Positions 25,784 to 34,991 of a DNA stretch of 64,000 nt are shown one piece after another; the stretch's first letter is position 1, and every line of letters starts with the position of its first letter. The stretch is from Parachryseolinea silvisoli (lineage in GTDB: Bacteria > Bacteroidota > Bacteroidia > Cytophagales > Cyclobacteriaceae): NCBI RefSeq assembly GCF_021190955.1, contig NZ_JAIOAO010000010.1, positions 54,126 through 118,125 on the forward strand, in the 5' to 3' direction. A program made the position numbers and the translations under genes. The notes beneath the pieces were generated by a model, which searched no databases, had not been told where the DNA came from, and saw only the letters and a list, made by a program, of their open reading frames with translations.

Positions 25784-26974
25784 TCATTTTTTTTGAGTTT
25801 TATCTTTCAGGCGCTGGTAACGCAGCAGCCCTTCAATGTAATAGTAGTCCGCATACACCAGGGGCACGTCGATCTCCGACTTCGCCGGCTTGTGGCCCAC
25901 CGAGTGTAATAAAATAAAATGATTGTTCTCGCCCGGCTTGGCCAGATACGCCGGCGAGCCCAGGCTCGTCAGCATTTGCTCCGCCGCCGTAACGTAAGGC
26001 TTGCCATCCTTCACATACGTGCTCAGTTCCAGCAAGCCCGAAGCCGTGATCGCCGCCGCCGAAGCATCCCGCTCTTCGTTCGGAATGCCCGACGCATTAA
26101 AGTCCCAATACGGCACCTTGTCCGCCGGAAGGTTCGGATGCTTCAGGTAGAAGCTCGCGATCTTCACTGCCTGGTCCAGGTAACGTTTGTCCTTCGTCTC
26201 GCGGTAGGCAACGGTATAGCCATACAAACCCCACGCCTGCCCACGCGCCCATGCCGACTCGTCGGCAAAACCCTGGTGCGTCACACGTTGAATAACCTTT
26301 CCCGTCAGCGTATCATAATCCACCACGTGGTAGCTGCTATTATCGGCGCGGAAGTGATTCTTCAACGTCGTGTTGGCATGCGTCACGGCAACCTTGTAAA
26401 AACTCGAGTCGCCCGACACGCGCGTGGCCCAGAACAACAGCTCCAGGTTCATCATGTTGTCGATGATTACCGGGAACTGCCACTTGCCATGGTCCCACGA
26501 TTTTATACAACCCGTCTTCGGATTAAAGCGCGTCGACAATGACCGCGCGCCCTGCAACATCACAGCTTTATACGTCGGATCGTTTGTCAGTCGGTAACCG
26601 TTGCCAAAGGGGCAATAGAGCATGAACCCTAAGTCATGCGTATGAGTATTGAACTGTTCTTTCTCCATACCCGCCGTCCAGCGTCGCGCCGCGTCGGCCC
26701 ACTTCTTGTCCTGCGTATACTCGTACATATACCACAGCGTGGCCGGGTAAAAACCGCTCGTCCACTCCGACGACTTCGTGCTGCGATAACTGCCGTCGGC
26801 TTTAGCACCACGCGGAAACTGCGTCAGGTCCGTATACGCCGTCAGGCTTGTTTCCAATTGCACCTTGGCTTTATCCAACGCCGCACGGGTATCGAGGCCG
26901 GGTTTAATCGTACAGGCTATAAGAGCACCAATACCAACAGTCATCAGCAGCCCCCAGAATTTCATTCGCTTCAT
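25784..26974 (-). CDS. Glycoside hydrolase family 88 unsaturated glucuronyl hydrolase, lipoprotein
   Basis: This enzyme of 396 residues has a lipobox ending at Cys21 and the GH88 alpha/alpha-barrel. The two catalytic aspartates are visible, Asp114 in THTHDLGFML and Asp172 in VIIDNMMNLELL, spaced as in Bacillus UGL (family knowledge). DESAWARGQAWGLYGY and PYWDFNASGIPNEERDASAAAI are family hallmarks. It removes the 4,5-unsaturated uronate left at the non-reducing end by a polysaccharide lyase, matching the lyase gene nearby. The gene starts 9 bp after susD. It is probably periplasmic or outer-membrane bound. Confidence 0.95.
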   Translation of the reverse strand: MKRMKFWGLLMTVGIGALIACTIKPGLDTRAALDKAKVQLETSLTAYTDLTQFPRGAKADGSYRSTKSSEWTSGFYPATLWYMYEYTQDKKWADAARRWTAGMEKEQFNTHTHDLGFMLYCPFGNGYRLTNDPTYKAVMLQGARSLSTRFNPKTGCIKSWDHGKWQFPVIIDNMMNLELLFWATRVSGDSSFYKVAVTHANTTLKNHFRADNSSYHVVDYDTLTGKVIQRVTHQGFADESAWARGQAWGLYGYTVAYRETKDKRYLDQAVKIASFYLKHPNLPADKVPYWDFNASGIPNEERDASAAAITASGLLELSTYVKDGKPYVTAAEQMLTSLGSPAYLAKPGENNHFILLHSVGHKPAKSEIDVPLVYADYYYIEGLLRYQRLKDKTQKK

Positions 26975-26983
26975 GACAAAAGA

Positions 26984-28375
26984 TTAATTATACAGATCGT
27001 TTTGAGGCAACAGGTTTGTATTCAAATCCAACTCCAGTTGCGGCACCGGGAATACCTGGTGATAATCCTGAATGTTGGTGTTACCGTTACCGCGTATAGT
27101 CGACACCAGCCGGCCGGTACGCACCAGGTCATACCAGCGGTGGCCTTCAAAGCACAGCTCGCGGCGACGCTCCAGCAACACTGAGTCGCGGAATTGTTCC
27201 TTCGTCAGATTTTCCAGTACCGGCAGACCGGAACGTGTACGAATCGCATTGACAGCACCATACGCATCATCGTTCGGGCCGACGTCTTCATTCGACGCTT
27301 CGGCAAAGTTCAACAGCACCTCCGCAAAACGCATATGCGGGAAGTTGTTGTCCGACTGGTTAGCCGTTGTGGCATCGCTGTCCACCCATTTGTTGCAATA
27401 CCATTTGTTATCCGTTCCTTTGATAAAGAATTCCTTTTTGCGTTTATCATACGACGCAAAGCTGTTGTAAATACCATCCGTAGGTTTGAACGATCCGAAA
27501 CCGCGACCCGCAATCGAGTTGTTCTCCTGAGCCCAGAAAGCGATCAGGTTACTACCCTGCCCACCGGGTCCGCTCACAAACTGCGCATCAAACATCGCCT
27601 CCTTGCCAAACTCATTCTTAACGTCAAATACTTCCTTGTATGTATCCCAAAGACCATAGCCGTAGGGGCCATTCATGGTTTCTTTTGCCTTTGCCGCCGC
27701 CAGGCTCCACTCCTGACGGGTAAGGTATACCAACGCCAGGTAGCCCTTCGCCATGCCACTGGTGACACGGCCGCGGTCCTCGTTTTTGGTATACTTATCT
27801 GGCAGTCCGGTTTCGGCATCCTGAAAGTCCTGGATGATCTGCTGATAGATTACTTCCGGCTCCTCACGCTTGGGAAATGTCACTTCCGTCGGCAGCTTCG
27901 TCTCCTGCAGCACCAGCGGCACTTTGCCAAAAAGGCGCACCAGGTGGAAATAGTAAAAGCCACGCAAGAATTTCGCCTCCGCCACCAGCCGGCTTCGCAG
28001 TGCCTCGTCCATAGGGATCGACGGCACACGCTCCACGACAATGTTACAGCGCGTAATGCCCAGGAAAAAGTTCTGCCATGACTCCCGCACAATTACGTTC
28101 TGGGGAGTATGTGTATAGTTGTTTAACTGTACCCGGTCGTTGTTGTTGGCCAGGGGTGTGAGATCGTCCGTCGTGATGTCGCCCAGGATGTTGAAGTTAC
28201 GGTTCGTATCGCCGTTGGCCTTGCTGGCCGTATACGCCGCCGTCACCGCCGCCATTGCGTCAGCCTGGGTCTTGTAAAATTGCTCGGCCGGAATGAACGA
28301 ATGTGGTTCTTCTTCCAATACACTGCAAGACGACAGGCATACCGTCAAAAGTCCGAGAATATATTTTTTATACAT
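26984..28375 (-). CDS. susD: SusD/RagB family outer-membrane lipoprotein, uronate locus
   Basis: The start at 28375 (MYKKYILGLL) gives a normal lipoprotein signal with Cys17. The longer frame from 28420 would overlap the susC stop and spoil the signal. The 463-residue protein has the SusD N-terminal segment with acidic residues after the lipid Cys, and the C-terminal hallmarks FAEVLLNFAEASNE, NAIRTRSGLPVLENL and LLERRRELCFEGHRWYDLVRTGRL. It binds oligosaccharides at the cell surface with its SusC partner 22 bp upstream. The ligand is inferred to be a uronate-containing glycan. Confidence 0.95.
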   Translation of the reverse strand: MYKKYILGLLTVCLSSCSVLEEEPHSFIPAEQFYKTQADAMAAVTAAYTASKANGDTNRNFNILGDITTDDLTPLANNNDRVQLNNYTHTPQNVIVRESWQNFFLGITRCNIVVERVPSIPMDEALRSRLVAEAKFLRGFYYFHLVRLFGKVPLVLQETKLPTEVTFPKREEPEVIYQQIIQDFQDAETGLPDKYTKNEDRGRVTSGMAKGYLALVYLTRQEWSLAAAKAKETMNGPYGYGLWDTYKEVFDVKNEFGKEAMFDAQFVSGPGGQGSNLIAFWAQENNSIAGRGFGSFKPTDGIYNSFASYDKRKKEFFIKGTDNKWYCNKWVDSDATTANQSDNNFPHMRFAEVLLNFAEASNEDVGPNDDAYGAVNAIRTRSGLPVLENLTKEQFRDSVLLERRRELCFEGHRWYDLVRTGRLVSTIRGNGNTNIQDYHQVFPVPQLELDLNTNLLPQNDLYN

Positions 28376-28397
28376 AGTCGTAAGTCGTTTAAGATGA

Positions 28398-31300
28398 TCA
28401 GAAACCAATGTTAACACCAATCAAATACATCTTGGCCGAGGGATAGCTTCCATAGTCGGTACCCTGACTGAGGGTTTCCTGTCCATAGCGGCTTACCTCC
28501 GGGTCGTAACCCGAGTAGTCGGTAATCGTCAGCAGATTCTGTCCGCTGATATAAATCTTGGCCGAAGTCAGCTGGATACGATCCAGCACAGTCGACGGAA
28601 GGTTGTACGCCAGCTGGACGTTGCGCAGGCGGATATACGAACCATCCTCGATCTGCCGGCTCGTAACCTGGTATGACGTCGTCGTGCTGATCGCGCGCGG
28701 AATAGTATTGCTCGGATTGGTCGGTGTCCAGCGATTCAACACCTCTGCCGATTGGTTACTGATACCTGTCATGGATTCCATCTCATACCGGTTGATGTTA
28801 TAGAGGCTATTGCCTTGTACACCCTGAAAGAATACATTCAGATCAAAACCCTTATACGAAAAGCTGTTACTGAAGCCAAAAATAAACTTCGGAGCCGCCT
28901 GTCCCAGGATGACCCGGTCCGAAGAGTTGATCGCGCCGTCCTCCTTGACATCTACATAGCGGCGGTCGCCCGGCTTGGCATTCTTCTGAGCCGAGCTGGC
29001 AATCTCTTCGGCGTTTTGAAAAATACCATCAAAGATCAAACCGTAAAATATACCTACTGGCTCACCTACACGTAATATACCCGAATTGGCTAGCTGCAGG
29101 TGACCACTGGCGCTACCCGTTGGAACATCCTTGGCATTGCCCAGGTCGAGCACTTTGTTGCGGTTAGCCGCTATGTTGAAATTGGTCGTCCACGTAAAAG
29201 CACCCTCTACATTGATCGTGGCGATGCCCAACTCGACACCCTCGTTCTGTACCTTACCAATGTTCTGCAGCGAGGTAGTATACCCAGACGTCACCGGCAA
29301 CGGTACATTGAACAACAGATCCTTCGTTTTCTTTTTATACCAGTCCGCCGTCACAAGCAGGCGATCGTTAAAGAAGCCCGCATCGATACCGACGTTCACC
29401 TGCTCCGTTGTCTCCCACTTCAGGTCCGGATTGGCCATACGACTGGGTGAATACCCAATAAAGAGTTTGTTATCAAAGTTAAAGTTCTGCGTACCCAGCG
29501 CGCCGATCGATTGATAGTTACCGATTTCCTGGTTACCGGTAATACCATAGCTGGCGCGGATCTTCAGATCACTCACGGCCTGTACATCCGACATAAAGCT
29601 CTCTTTGGAGATCTTCCACGCTACCGAACCCGAGGGAAAGAACGCATTCTTATTCCCCTTTCCGAATTTGGACGCGCCGTCCACACGACCTGTCAGCGTT
29701 ACCAGGTATTTACCGTCGAGGTCATAGTTAACACGTGCCAGGTACGAGCGCAAACCCCAGTCAAACACCTCCGATGAACCGGGGTTCGCCTGCTGCGCAG
29801 ACGCCAGGCTGTTGTTGTTGAGAATGTCGTTGGCAAAGTTCTGCGCATTGGCGCGAAACTCCTCCGACGTACCGGATTGCAGCGTATAGCCCGCGAGGAT
29901 ATTGAACGTGTGGCGGTCGTTGATCGTCCTGTTATAGGTCAGCGTGTTTTCATTCAGCCACTCTGCGCTCTGACGGTTGTTCAGATAGGCGCTGCCCGAT
30001 ACTTGCAGACCGGCAAACGTCGACCGCGGCAGGTAAAATCCCACCTTTTCATACACGAGGTTTGTACCAAACAATACTTTTGCAGTAAGCCCCTTTGCAA
30101 CGGTATATTCAGCCGATACCGTACCCAGCACACGGCTGGTGGTATTTTCGTTTTCGATATCGTTGGCCATCGCCACCGGGTTACTGATCTTGATCGCGCC
30201 CGTACGGTTGTCAATGGTATATGTACCATCGGGGTTGCGTACCGGCACTGTCGGCGAAAAGTTCAGTGCACCATATACCACGCCAGCGCCACCACCACCG
30301 TCGGTGTCCGACGTGATCTGGTTGCGCTTGCTGCGCGTAAACGTCAGGCTGTTGCTGAACTTCAGCCGCTCGCTCATCTTACGGTCCAGGTTTATCCGGA
30401 ATGACGCACGATTATAATTGGAGTTGATCACAATACCATCCTGATCGAAGTAGTTGCCGGTAATGGCATACTGCATCTTTTCATCACCACCGCTCATGGC
30501 CAGGTAGTAGTTTTGAATCGGCGCCGTACGAAATATCTCATCCTGCCAGTCTGTACCTTTACCCAGCGCATCGATCTGCTCCTGCGTAAAGGCAGGTGCT
30601 ACCGCAGGCTTCGTAGGATTGTCGCCGTTGGTGTTGGCAATCCCCTCATTAATCAGCTCCGCCAATTGCGTAGCGTTGAGCATATCGAGCTTCTTCCGCA
30701 CTTCCTGAAAACCCAGGTATGTTTCAAATTGAACGTTCGCTTTACCGGGCTTACCACGCTTCGTGGTAATGATCACCACTCCGTTCGCGCCACGCGAACC
30801 ATAGATGGCCGTAGCCGATGCGTCTTTGAGAATTTCCATTGACTCGATGTCGTTCGGGCTAACGGTCGGCCCCGATTCATTATAGAGCGGATAACCGTCT
30901 ACAACATAGAGCGGTTCGTTACCACCCTGGATCGAGTTGCCGCCGCGGATGCGCACCGTCACACCGCCACCGGGCGAGTTCGACGACTGCATCACCTGTA
31001 CGCCGGCTGCACGGCCTTGCAATGCCTGCGAAAGTGATGCCACCGGCACCGAACGAATTTCCTTCGACGATATCGACGAGACGGAACCCGTCAGGTCGCT
31101 TTTCTTCTGTGTACCATACCCCACGACCACGATCTCGTCGAGTTCGGAGATATCCGCCTCCATCGCAACATCCAGCGTCGTCAGGCCACTCACCGGGCGT
31201 TCCATCGGACGCATGCCGATAAAGGTAAAGATCAACGTGCCGTCGGCCGGAGCATTGAGCGTATACTTCCCGTTTGAATCAGTGGCTGTACCGTTGGCAG

Positions 31301-31466
31301 TGCCTTTCACCAGTACATATACCCCGGGAAGGGGTGAGCCATCATCGGACGTAACGACGCCCGATACACTGTGGGTTTGTGCCTGCCCTGCCAGCGGAGC
31401 CAGCAGCGCCATAACCAGGAACATGAATAGCCACGCCCGGCGCCTGTAAAGTAGAGCTGTTGTCAT
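28398..31466 (-). CDS. susC: SusC/RagA family TonB-linked outer-membrane transporter without STN domain, uronate locus
   Basis: This 1022-residue importer has a signal sequence (to about LAGQAQ, 30), a carboxypeptidase-regulatory-like domain (about 33-110), a plug with the SusC sequence DASATAIYGSRGANGVVIITTKRG, and a barrel ending SAKMYLIGVNIGF. Unlike the SusC of the fructan locus it has no STN signalling domain, so it cannot talk to a FecR protein in the usual way. That fits the reduced FecR remnant found further up the same operon and suggests control by other means, perhaps the LacI regulator. susD follows by 22 bp. Confidence 0.95.
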   Translation of the reverse strand: MTTALLYRRRAWLFMFLVMALLAPLAGQAQTHSVSGVVTSDDGSPLPGVYVLVKGTANGTATDSNGKYTLNAPADGTLIFTFIGMRPMERPVSGLTTLDVAMEADISELDEIVVVGYGTQKKSDLTGSVSSISSKEIRSVPVASLSQALQGRAAGVQVMQSSNSPGGGVTVRIRGGNSIQGGNEPLYVVDGYPLYNESGPTVSPNDIESMEILKDASATAIYGSRGANGVVIITTKRGKPGKANVQFETYLGFQEVRKKLDMLNATQLAELINEGIANTNGDNPTKPAVAPAFTQEQIDALGKGTDWQDEIFRTAPIQNYYLAMSGGDEKMQYAITGNYFDQDGIVINSNYNRASFRINLDRKMSERLKFSNSLTFTRSKRNQITSDTDGGGGAGVVYGALNFSPTVPVRNPDGTYTIDNRTGAIKISNPVAMANDIENENTTSRVLGTVSAEYTVAKGLTAKVLFGTNLVYEKVGFYLPRSTFAGLQVSGSAYLNNRQSAEWLNENTLTYNRTINDRHTFNILAGYTLQSGTSEEFRANAQNFANDILNNNSLASAQQANPGSSEVFDWGLRSYLARVNYDLDGKYLVTLTGRVDGASKFGKGNKNAFFPSGSVAWKISKESFMSDVQAVSDLKIRASYGITGNQEIGNYQSIGALGTQNFNFDNKLFIGYSPSRMANPDLKWETTEQVNVGIDAGFFNDRLLVTADWYKKKTKDLLFNVPLPVTSGYTTSLQNIGKVQNEGVELGIATINVEGAFTWTTNFNIAANRNKVLDLGNAKDVPTGSASGHLQLANSGILRVGEPVGIFYGLIFDGIFQNAEEIASSAQKNAKPGDRRYVDVKEDGAINSSDRVILGQAAPKFIFGFSNSFSYKGFDLNVFFQGVQGNSLYNINRYEMESMTGISNQSAEVLNRWTPTNPSNTIPRAISTTTSYQVTSRQIEDGSYIRLRNVQLAYNLPSTVLDRIQLTSAKIYISGQNLLTITDYSGYDPEVSRYGQETLSQGTDYGSYPSAKMYLIGVNIGF

Positions 31467-31610
31467 AGAACAATAGGTTTGGGTTTATAATTGGTCGCGA
31501 AAATCTGCGGTGTGCCGCCAACAGATTTCCCCCAATCGCCGCACGCGTAAACGCACAGCGATTTGTTTATATGACGTCGTAAAAAATGCTCACCCCTACA
31601 TGCAAACGTT

Positions 31611-32798
31611 TTAATTATTTGTGTGCCCCTGCACAGGCAACACCGAAGCAATGCCCAATTCGAGACCGCGCAGTTCCGCCAGGCCTCGCAAACGGCCAAT
31701 GGCCGAATACCCGGGATTTGTTTTCTTCTGCAGGTCGTCCAACATCTGGTGGCCATGATCGGGCCGGAAAGGAATGCGTGTTGTGCGCTTTCGTTGTTCG
31801 ATAATAAGTGCCTTCATGACTTGCGGCATATCGACATCGCCGTCCAGGTGATCGGCTTCAAAAAAATTACCATGGTTGTCACGGCGGGTGCTGCGCAAAT
31901 GAACAAAGTTGATACGAGCGCCCAGGCGCGCGACCATGCCCGCCAGGTCGTTGTCGGCACGCACGCCATACGAGCCCGTACAAAAACACAGGCCATTATA
32001 GACAGAGTCGTACGCCGCCAACAGGCCCACCGCATCAGACTCGGTACTCACTACTCGCGGCAGCCCAAACATCGGGTACGGCGGGTCGTCGGGATGAATC
32101 GCCAGGCGCACACCGGCTTCTTCGGCCACCGGTGTTATCGCACGGATAAACGTATATAAATGTTGCCGCAGGCGTTGCTCGTCTACGCCGTCGTATTCTT
32201 CCAATACGTTGCGAAACTGATCCAGCGTATATCCTTCCTCCGCACCGGGAAGACCGGCCAGTATATTTTTGCGCAACGCATCCAGCGTCTCGTCGCTCGC
32301 CTCGTCGTAATACCGCTCAGCGGCTTCAATGCGCGCCCGCGTATATTCCCGCAGTGCACCACGGCGTTTCAACACAAACAGGTCAAATGCCGCAAAGGCC
32401 ACGGCATCAAACCGCAATGCCTTTGAACCATCGGGTAGCACGTAGGCCAGATCGGTGCGCGTCCAGTCCAGTACCGGCATAAAATTATAGCACACGGTGC
32501 GGATGCCGCAGCGGCCCAGGTTGCGCAGACTTTCGCTATAGAGGGCGATATACTGCTCATAGCCCGGCTTTTGCTTTTTAATATCTTCGTGTACCGGTAT
32601 GCTTTCCACAACAGACCACGTCAGGCCCGCCGCTTCAATCAATTCTTTACGTTTCAAGATCTCCTCTACCGTCCACACCACACCGTTGGGTAAATGGTGT
32701 AACGCAGAGACTACGCCCGTGGCACCTGCCTGTCGTATATCTTGCAGGCTGACCGGGTCATTGGGCCCGAACCAGCGCCATGTCTGTTCCATCAACAT
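31611..32798 (-). CDS. uxuA: Mannonate dehydratase
   Basis: The 395-residue enzyme converts D-mannonate to 2-keto-3-deoxygluconate in the cytoplasm. The start [18 protein letters not shown] is typical of UxuA. TIM-barrel segments include [33 protein letters not shown] and [20 protein letters not shown], with the metal-binding HPDDPP and, later, a FVHLRS strand. It belongs to the glucuronate branch (glucuronate to fructuronate to mannonate to KDG). Its place in this operon is the main evidence that the glycan releases glucuronate rather than the alginate product DEH. The companion genes uxaC, uxuB and kdgK are not in the window. Confidence 0.96.
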   Translation of the reverse strand: MLMEQTWRWFGPNDPVSLQDIRQAGATGVVSALHHLPNGVVWTVEEILKRKELIEAAGLTWSVVESIPVHEDIKKQKPGYEQYIALYSESLRNLGRCGIRTVCYNFMPVLDWTRTDLAYVLPDGSKALRFDAVAFAAFDLFVLKRRGALREYTRARIEAAERYYDEASDETLDALRKNILAGLPGAEEGYTLDQFRNVLEEYDGVDEQRLRQHLYTFIRAITPVAEEAGVRLAIHPDDPPYPMFGLPRVVSTESDAVGLLAAYDSVYNGLCFCTGSYGVRADNDLAGMVARLGARINFVHLRSTRRDNHGNFFEADHLDGDVDMPQVMKALIIEQRKRTTRIPFRPDHGHQMLDDLQKKTNPGYSAIGRLRGLAELRGLELGIASVLPVQGHTNN

Positions 32799-32830
32799 CG
32801 TCTCGTCGCTTCCTTCTATAGTATGTATTG

Positions 32831-33097
32831 TTATTCCCGCAAGCCCCGTGCCTTCAGCTTGCGGCTCACACGATCCAGGTCTTCTTCAATCGTTTTGCCA
32901 TCGGCGGCACCATTGGCCATACCGGCAGGCAGGCAGGCTTCTGCCCAAAGGCCCCGCACCAGCTCAAACTCGGCACACCAGGCCGGATCTTCATCGCATA
33001 ACGTTTTCAGCTGACGGATGTCTTCCGGAGTCGCTTCGCCGGCCAGGCAGCGAGCCATCAAGGCATAAATTCCGGTAAGCGCGGGAGGTCTGGCCAT
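32831..33097 (-). CDS. Small FecR-N-terminal-like protein (reduced anti-sigma factor)
   Basis: This 88-residue soluble protein corresponds to only the cytoplasmic sigma-binding segment of Fec[21 protein letters not shown], then [15 protein letters not shown], with an acidic/basic helical C-terminus. It lacks the membrane helix and periplasmic FecR domain of normal relatives (about 340-360 residues). It sits 62 bp after an ECF sigma gene, the position of fecR. It could be a true minimal anti-sigma factor or a gene trimmed by deletion. It has an intact frame and a start MARPPALTG, so I call it a gene. The assignment rests on motif resemblance. Confidence 0.68.
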   Translation of the reverse strand: MARPPALTGIYALMARCLAGEATPEDIRQLKTLCDEDPAWCAEFELVRGLWAEACLPAGMANGAADGKTIEEDLDRVSRKLKARGLRE

Positions 33098-33159
33098 GTA
33101 ACAAGGACGCCGAAAACAGCAACACTCCCTACAGCCTGTTCTTTCGACCGGCGATTTTT

Positions 33160-33780
33160 TTATACGGATACCGGCCGTACGGCCTGCCGCAGGTGCTTTA
33201 ATGCCCGCCCCATCTGGGTATCGACGGTCTTGATACTGATCTTCAGCACGTCAGCAATATCCTTGTATTTCATGTCCTGTTCGCGGCTCATCCGGAAGAT
33301 CGTCCGGCACTGCTTGGGCAGCGACTCAATAGCCGACTCGATCTGCCCGCGTAGCTCTTCATATACCAGGCTCTCCTGCGCCCCCTCGTGTACGCTCGCC
33401 ACATTCGCCGCGCATTCCAGCTCGATATTCCGATCGTGTTTGGCCTTGCGCAGGCAATCCAATGATTTGTTGCGTACCGAGGTCAACAGATATGCCTGAA
33501 AAGACGTATTGATCTGAATGCGTTTGCGATTACCCCAGAGGTTGCAGAAAACATCGTCCACGATCTCTTCGGCCAGCACGTGGCTCTGCACCATGCGCGC
33601 AGACACGCGGCACAGCTGTCGGTACATACGCTTAAAGATCGTCTCGAACGACTTGTAATCGTCCTCGCGTACTACCCGGTCAAACAGGATGTCCAGACCT
33701 TCTCCCGGAGGGCGAAGAGTGGCAATCCCGGTATTATACCGGATGGCTTGAACGGGGTTGAAGTGGGGTATAAGTGCCAT
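33160..33780 (-). CDS. ECF-type sigma-70 family RNA polymerase sigma factor, uronate locus
   Basis: This 206-residue sigma factor has region 2 FETIFKRMYRQLCRVSARMV...AEEIVDDVFCNLWGNR and region 4 LPKQCRTIFRMSREQDMKYKDIADVLKISIKTVDTQMGRALKHLR, an ordinary Bacteroidota ECF pattern. The first 35 residues before LDILFDRVV are longer than usual and may be dispensable, but no better start stands out. The small FecR-like gene follows by 62 bp and uxuA after that. It is divergent from the LacI regulator across 129 bp that contain a perfect palindrome. Confidence 0.93.
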   Translation of the reverse strand: MALIPHFNPVQAIRYNTGIATLRPPGEGLDILFDRVVREDDYKSFETIFKRMYRQLCRVSARMVQSHVLAEEIVDDVFCNLWGNRKRIQINTSFQAYLLTSVRNKSLDCLRKAKHDRNIELECAANVASVHEGAQESLVYEELRGQIESAIESLPKQCRTIFRMSREQDMKYKDIADVLKISIKTVDTQMGRALKHLRQAVRPVSV

Positions 33781-33865
33781 CTGTGCAATCGATTGTCCTA
33801 AATTTTAATACGATTGTAGTAAAAAATATGAGCAAATAGTTGCTTTTTAAATGATATTTCATAGA

Positions 33866-33885
33866 GACCGTTCCCGGGAACGGTC
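33866..33885. promoter_or_regulatory. Perfect 20-bp palindrome, likely LacI-family operator
   Basis: The half-site GACCGTTCCC is followed directly by its exact inverted copy, giving a central CCCGGG. It lies 24 bp before the lacI-family start (33910) and 85 bp before the divergent sigma start. LacI proteins bind symmetric sites with a central CG, so this is the expected kind of operator for auto-control and perhaps control of the divergent uronate operon. Confidence 0.7.
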
Positions 33886-33909
33886 CCAGAACTTTAATAT
33901 TTATCTTGC

Positions 33910-34944
33910 ATGGCAGTAAAAAGATCTATGAGCTCCGGTTCCATCACCATCAACGACATTGCCAAAATGTTGGGCATCTCCAAGTCCACTGTCTCACGCG
34001 CATTATCCGAGCACTCCGACGTCAACGCAGAGACACGACACAAAGTCCTCGAGCTCGCACGCAAGCTCAATTATACTCCCAACGCCCTCGCCCTCAACCT
34101 CAAACAACAACGTACCAACACCATCGGCGTACTCATACCCGAAACTGTAAACCGTTTCTTCGCCAAGGCCATCGGCGGCATCCAACGGGTGGCCAACCTG
34201 GCGGGATATAATGTGATGATCTGCCAGTCCGACGAATCGTTCGTCACCGAACGCAGCAACCTGCGCTCCCTTCTCACCGCCCACGTCGACGGTGTATTAG
34301 TATCCGTCTCCGCCGAAACCGACCGCACCGACCACTTCCAGGTATTATTAGATAAAAATATACCGATCGTATTCTTCGACCGCATCAGCGAAGAGCTCAA
34401 CACGTCCCGCGTATATACCGACAACTACGAGATTGCCTTCGAAGGCACCGAGCACCTCATCAGCCAGGGCTGCCAACGCATCGCCATCGTCGCCGGCCCT
34501 CAAAACCTATACAATAGCCGCAACCGCCTCAAAGGCTATATGGACGCCCTGAGGAAACACAACCTTCCCGTAAAAGAAAATTATATAGTCCAGTCGCACT
34601 TCCGTGCCGGCAGCGTAGAAGATTACACGCGTGACCTGATCAACTTACCCCAACGCCCCGACGCCATCTTCGCCATCAACGACTTCGCCGCCATCGAAAT
34701 GATGCACGTCATCAAAAAGAACGGCCTGCGCATCCCCCAGGACATCGCCATCCTGGGCTTCAACAACGAAACCATCTGCCGCTTCGTCGAACCCGCCCTC
34801 ACCAGCATTGATATGTCCGCCTACGACATGGGCTCCGAAGCCGCCGCCCTCCTCCTCGACCAAATCAAAGGCAACCGCGAACCCCAGAAGAAACTGATTA
34901 AAAGCAGGCTGGTAATTCGTGAGTCGACACACCTGAAAGGCTAA
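33910..34944 (+). CDS. LacI family transcriptional regulator, uronate locus
   Basis: The 344-residue repressor has an N-terminal helix-turn-helix (about 13-35, ITINDIAKMLGISKSTVSRAL), a hinge helix YTPNALALNL, and a periplasmic-binding-protein-like effector domain starting TNTIGVLIPE. IAILGFNNETICRFVEPALTSIDMSAYDMG and LLLDQI...SRLVIRESTH are typical of the family in Bacteroidota. It should sense a sugar, probably a uronate intermediate or oligomer of the locus (inference), and bind the 20-bp palindrome just upstream. It is transcribed away from the sigma operon and converges on the ThuA gene. Confidence 0.94.
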   Translation: MAVKRSMSSGSITINDIAKMLGISKSTVSRALSEHSDVNAETRHKVLELARKLNYTPNALALNLKQQRTNTIGVLIPETVNRFFAKAIGGIQRVANLAGYNVMICQSDESFVTERSNLRSLLTAHVDGVLVSVSAETDRTDHFQVLLDKNIPIVFFDRISEELNTSRVYTDNYEIAFEGTEHLISQGCQRIAIVAGPQNLYNSRNRLKGYMDALRKHNLPVKENYIVQSHFRAGSVEDYTRDLINLPQRPDAIFAINDFAAIEMMHVIKKNGLRIPQDIAILGFNNETICRFVEPALTSIDMSAYDMGSEAAALLLDQIKGNREPQKKLIKSRLVIRESTHLKG

Positions 34945-34991
34945 ATAGCCTCGGTATAAAAGCGTAGGATGTATTTGTTGCCAGTCCCTTA

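Noticed and set aside
28375..28420. Upstream start at 28420 for the uronate SusD
   Set aside because: It overlaps the susC stop and adds residues before the lipoprotein signal.
31501..31528. AAATCTG/CAGATTT stem in the susC leader of the uronate locus
   Set aside because: A 7-bp stem with an inner 4-bp stem but no U-tract and no link to a known riboswitch; too weak to list as a feature.
31463..31756. 97-codon frame over the susC-uxuA junction
   Set aside because: It overlaps the uxuA end in another frame and contains no domain signal.
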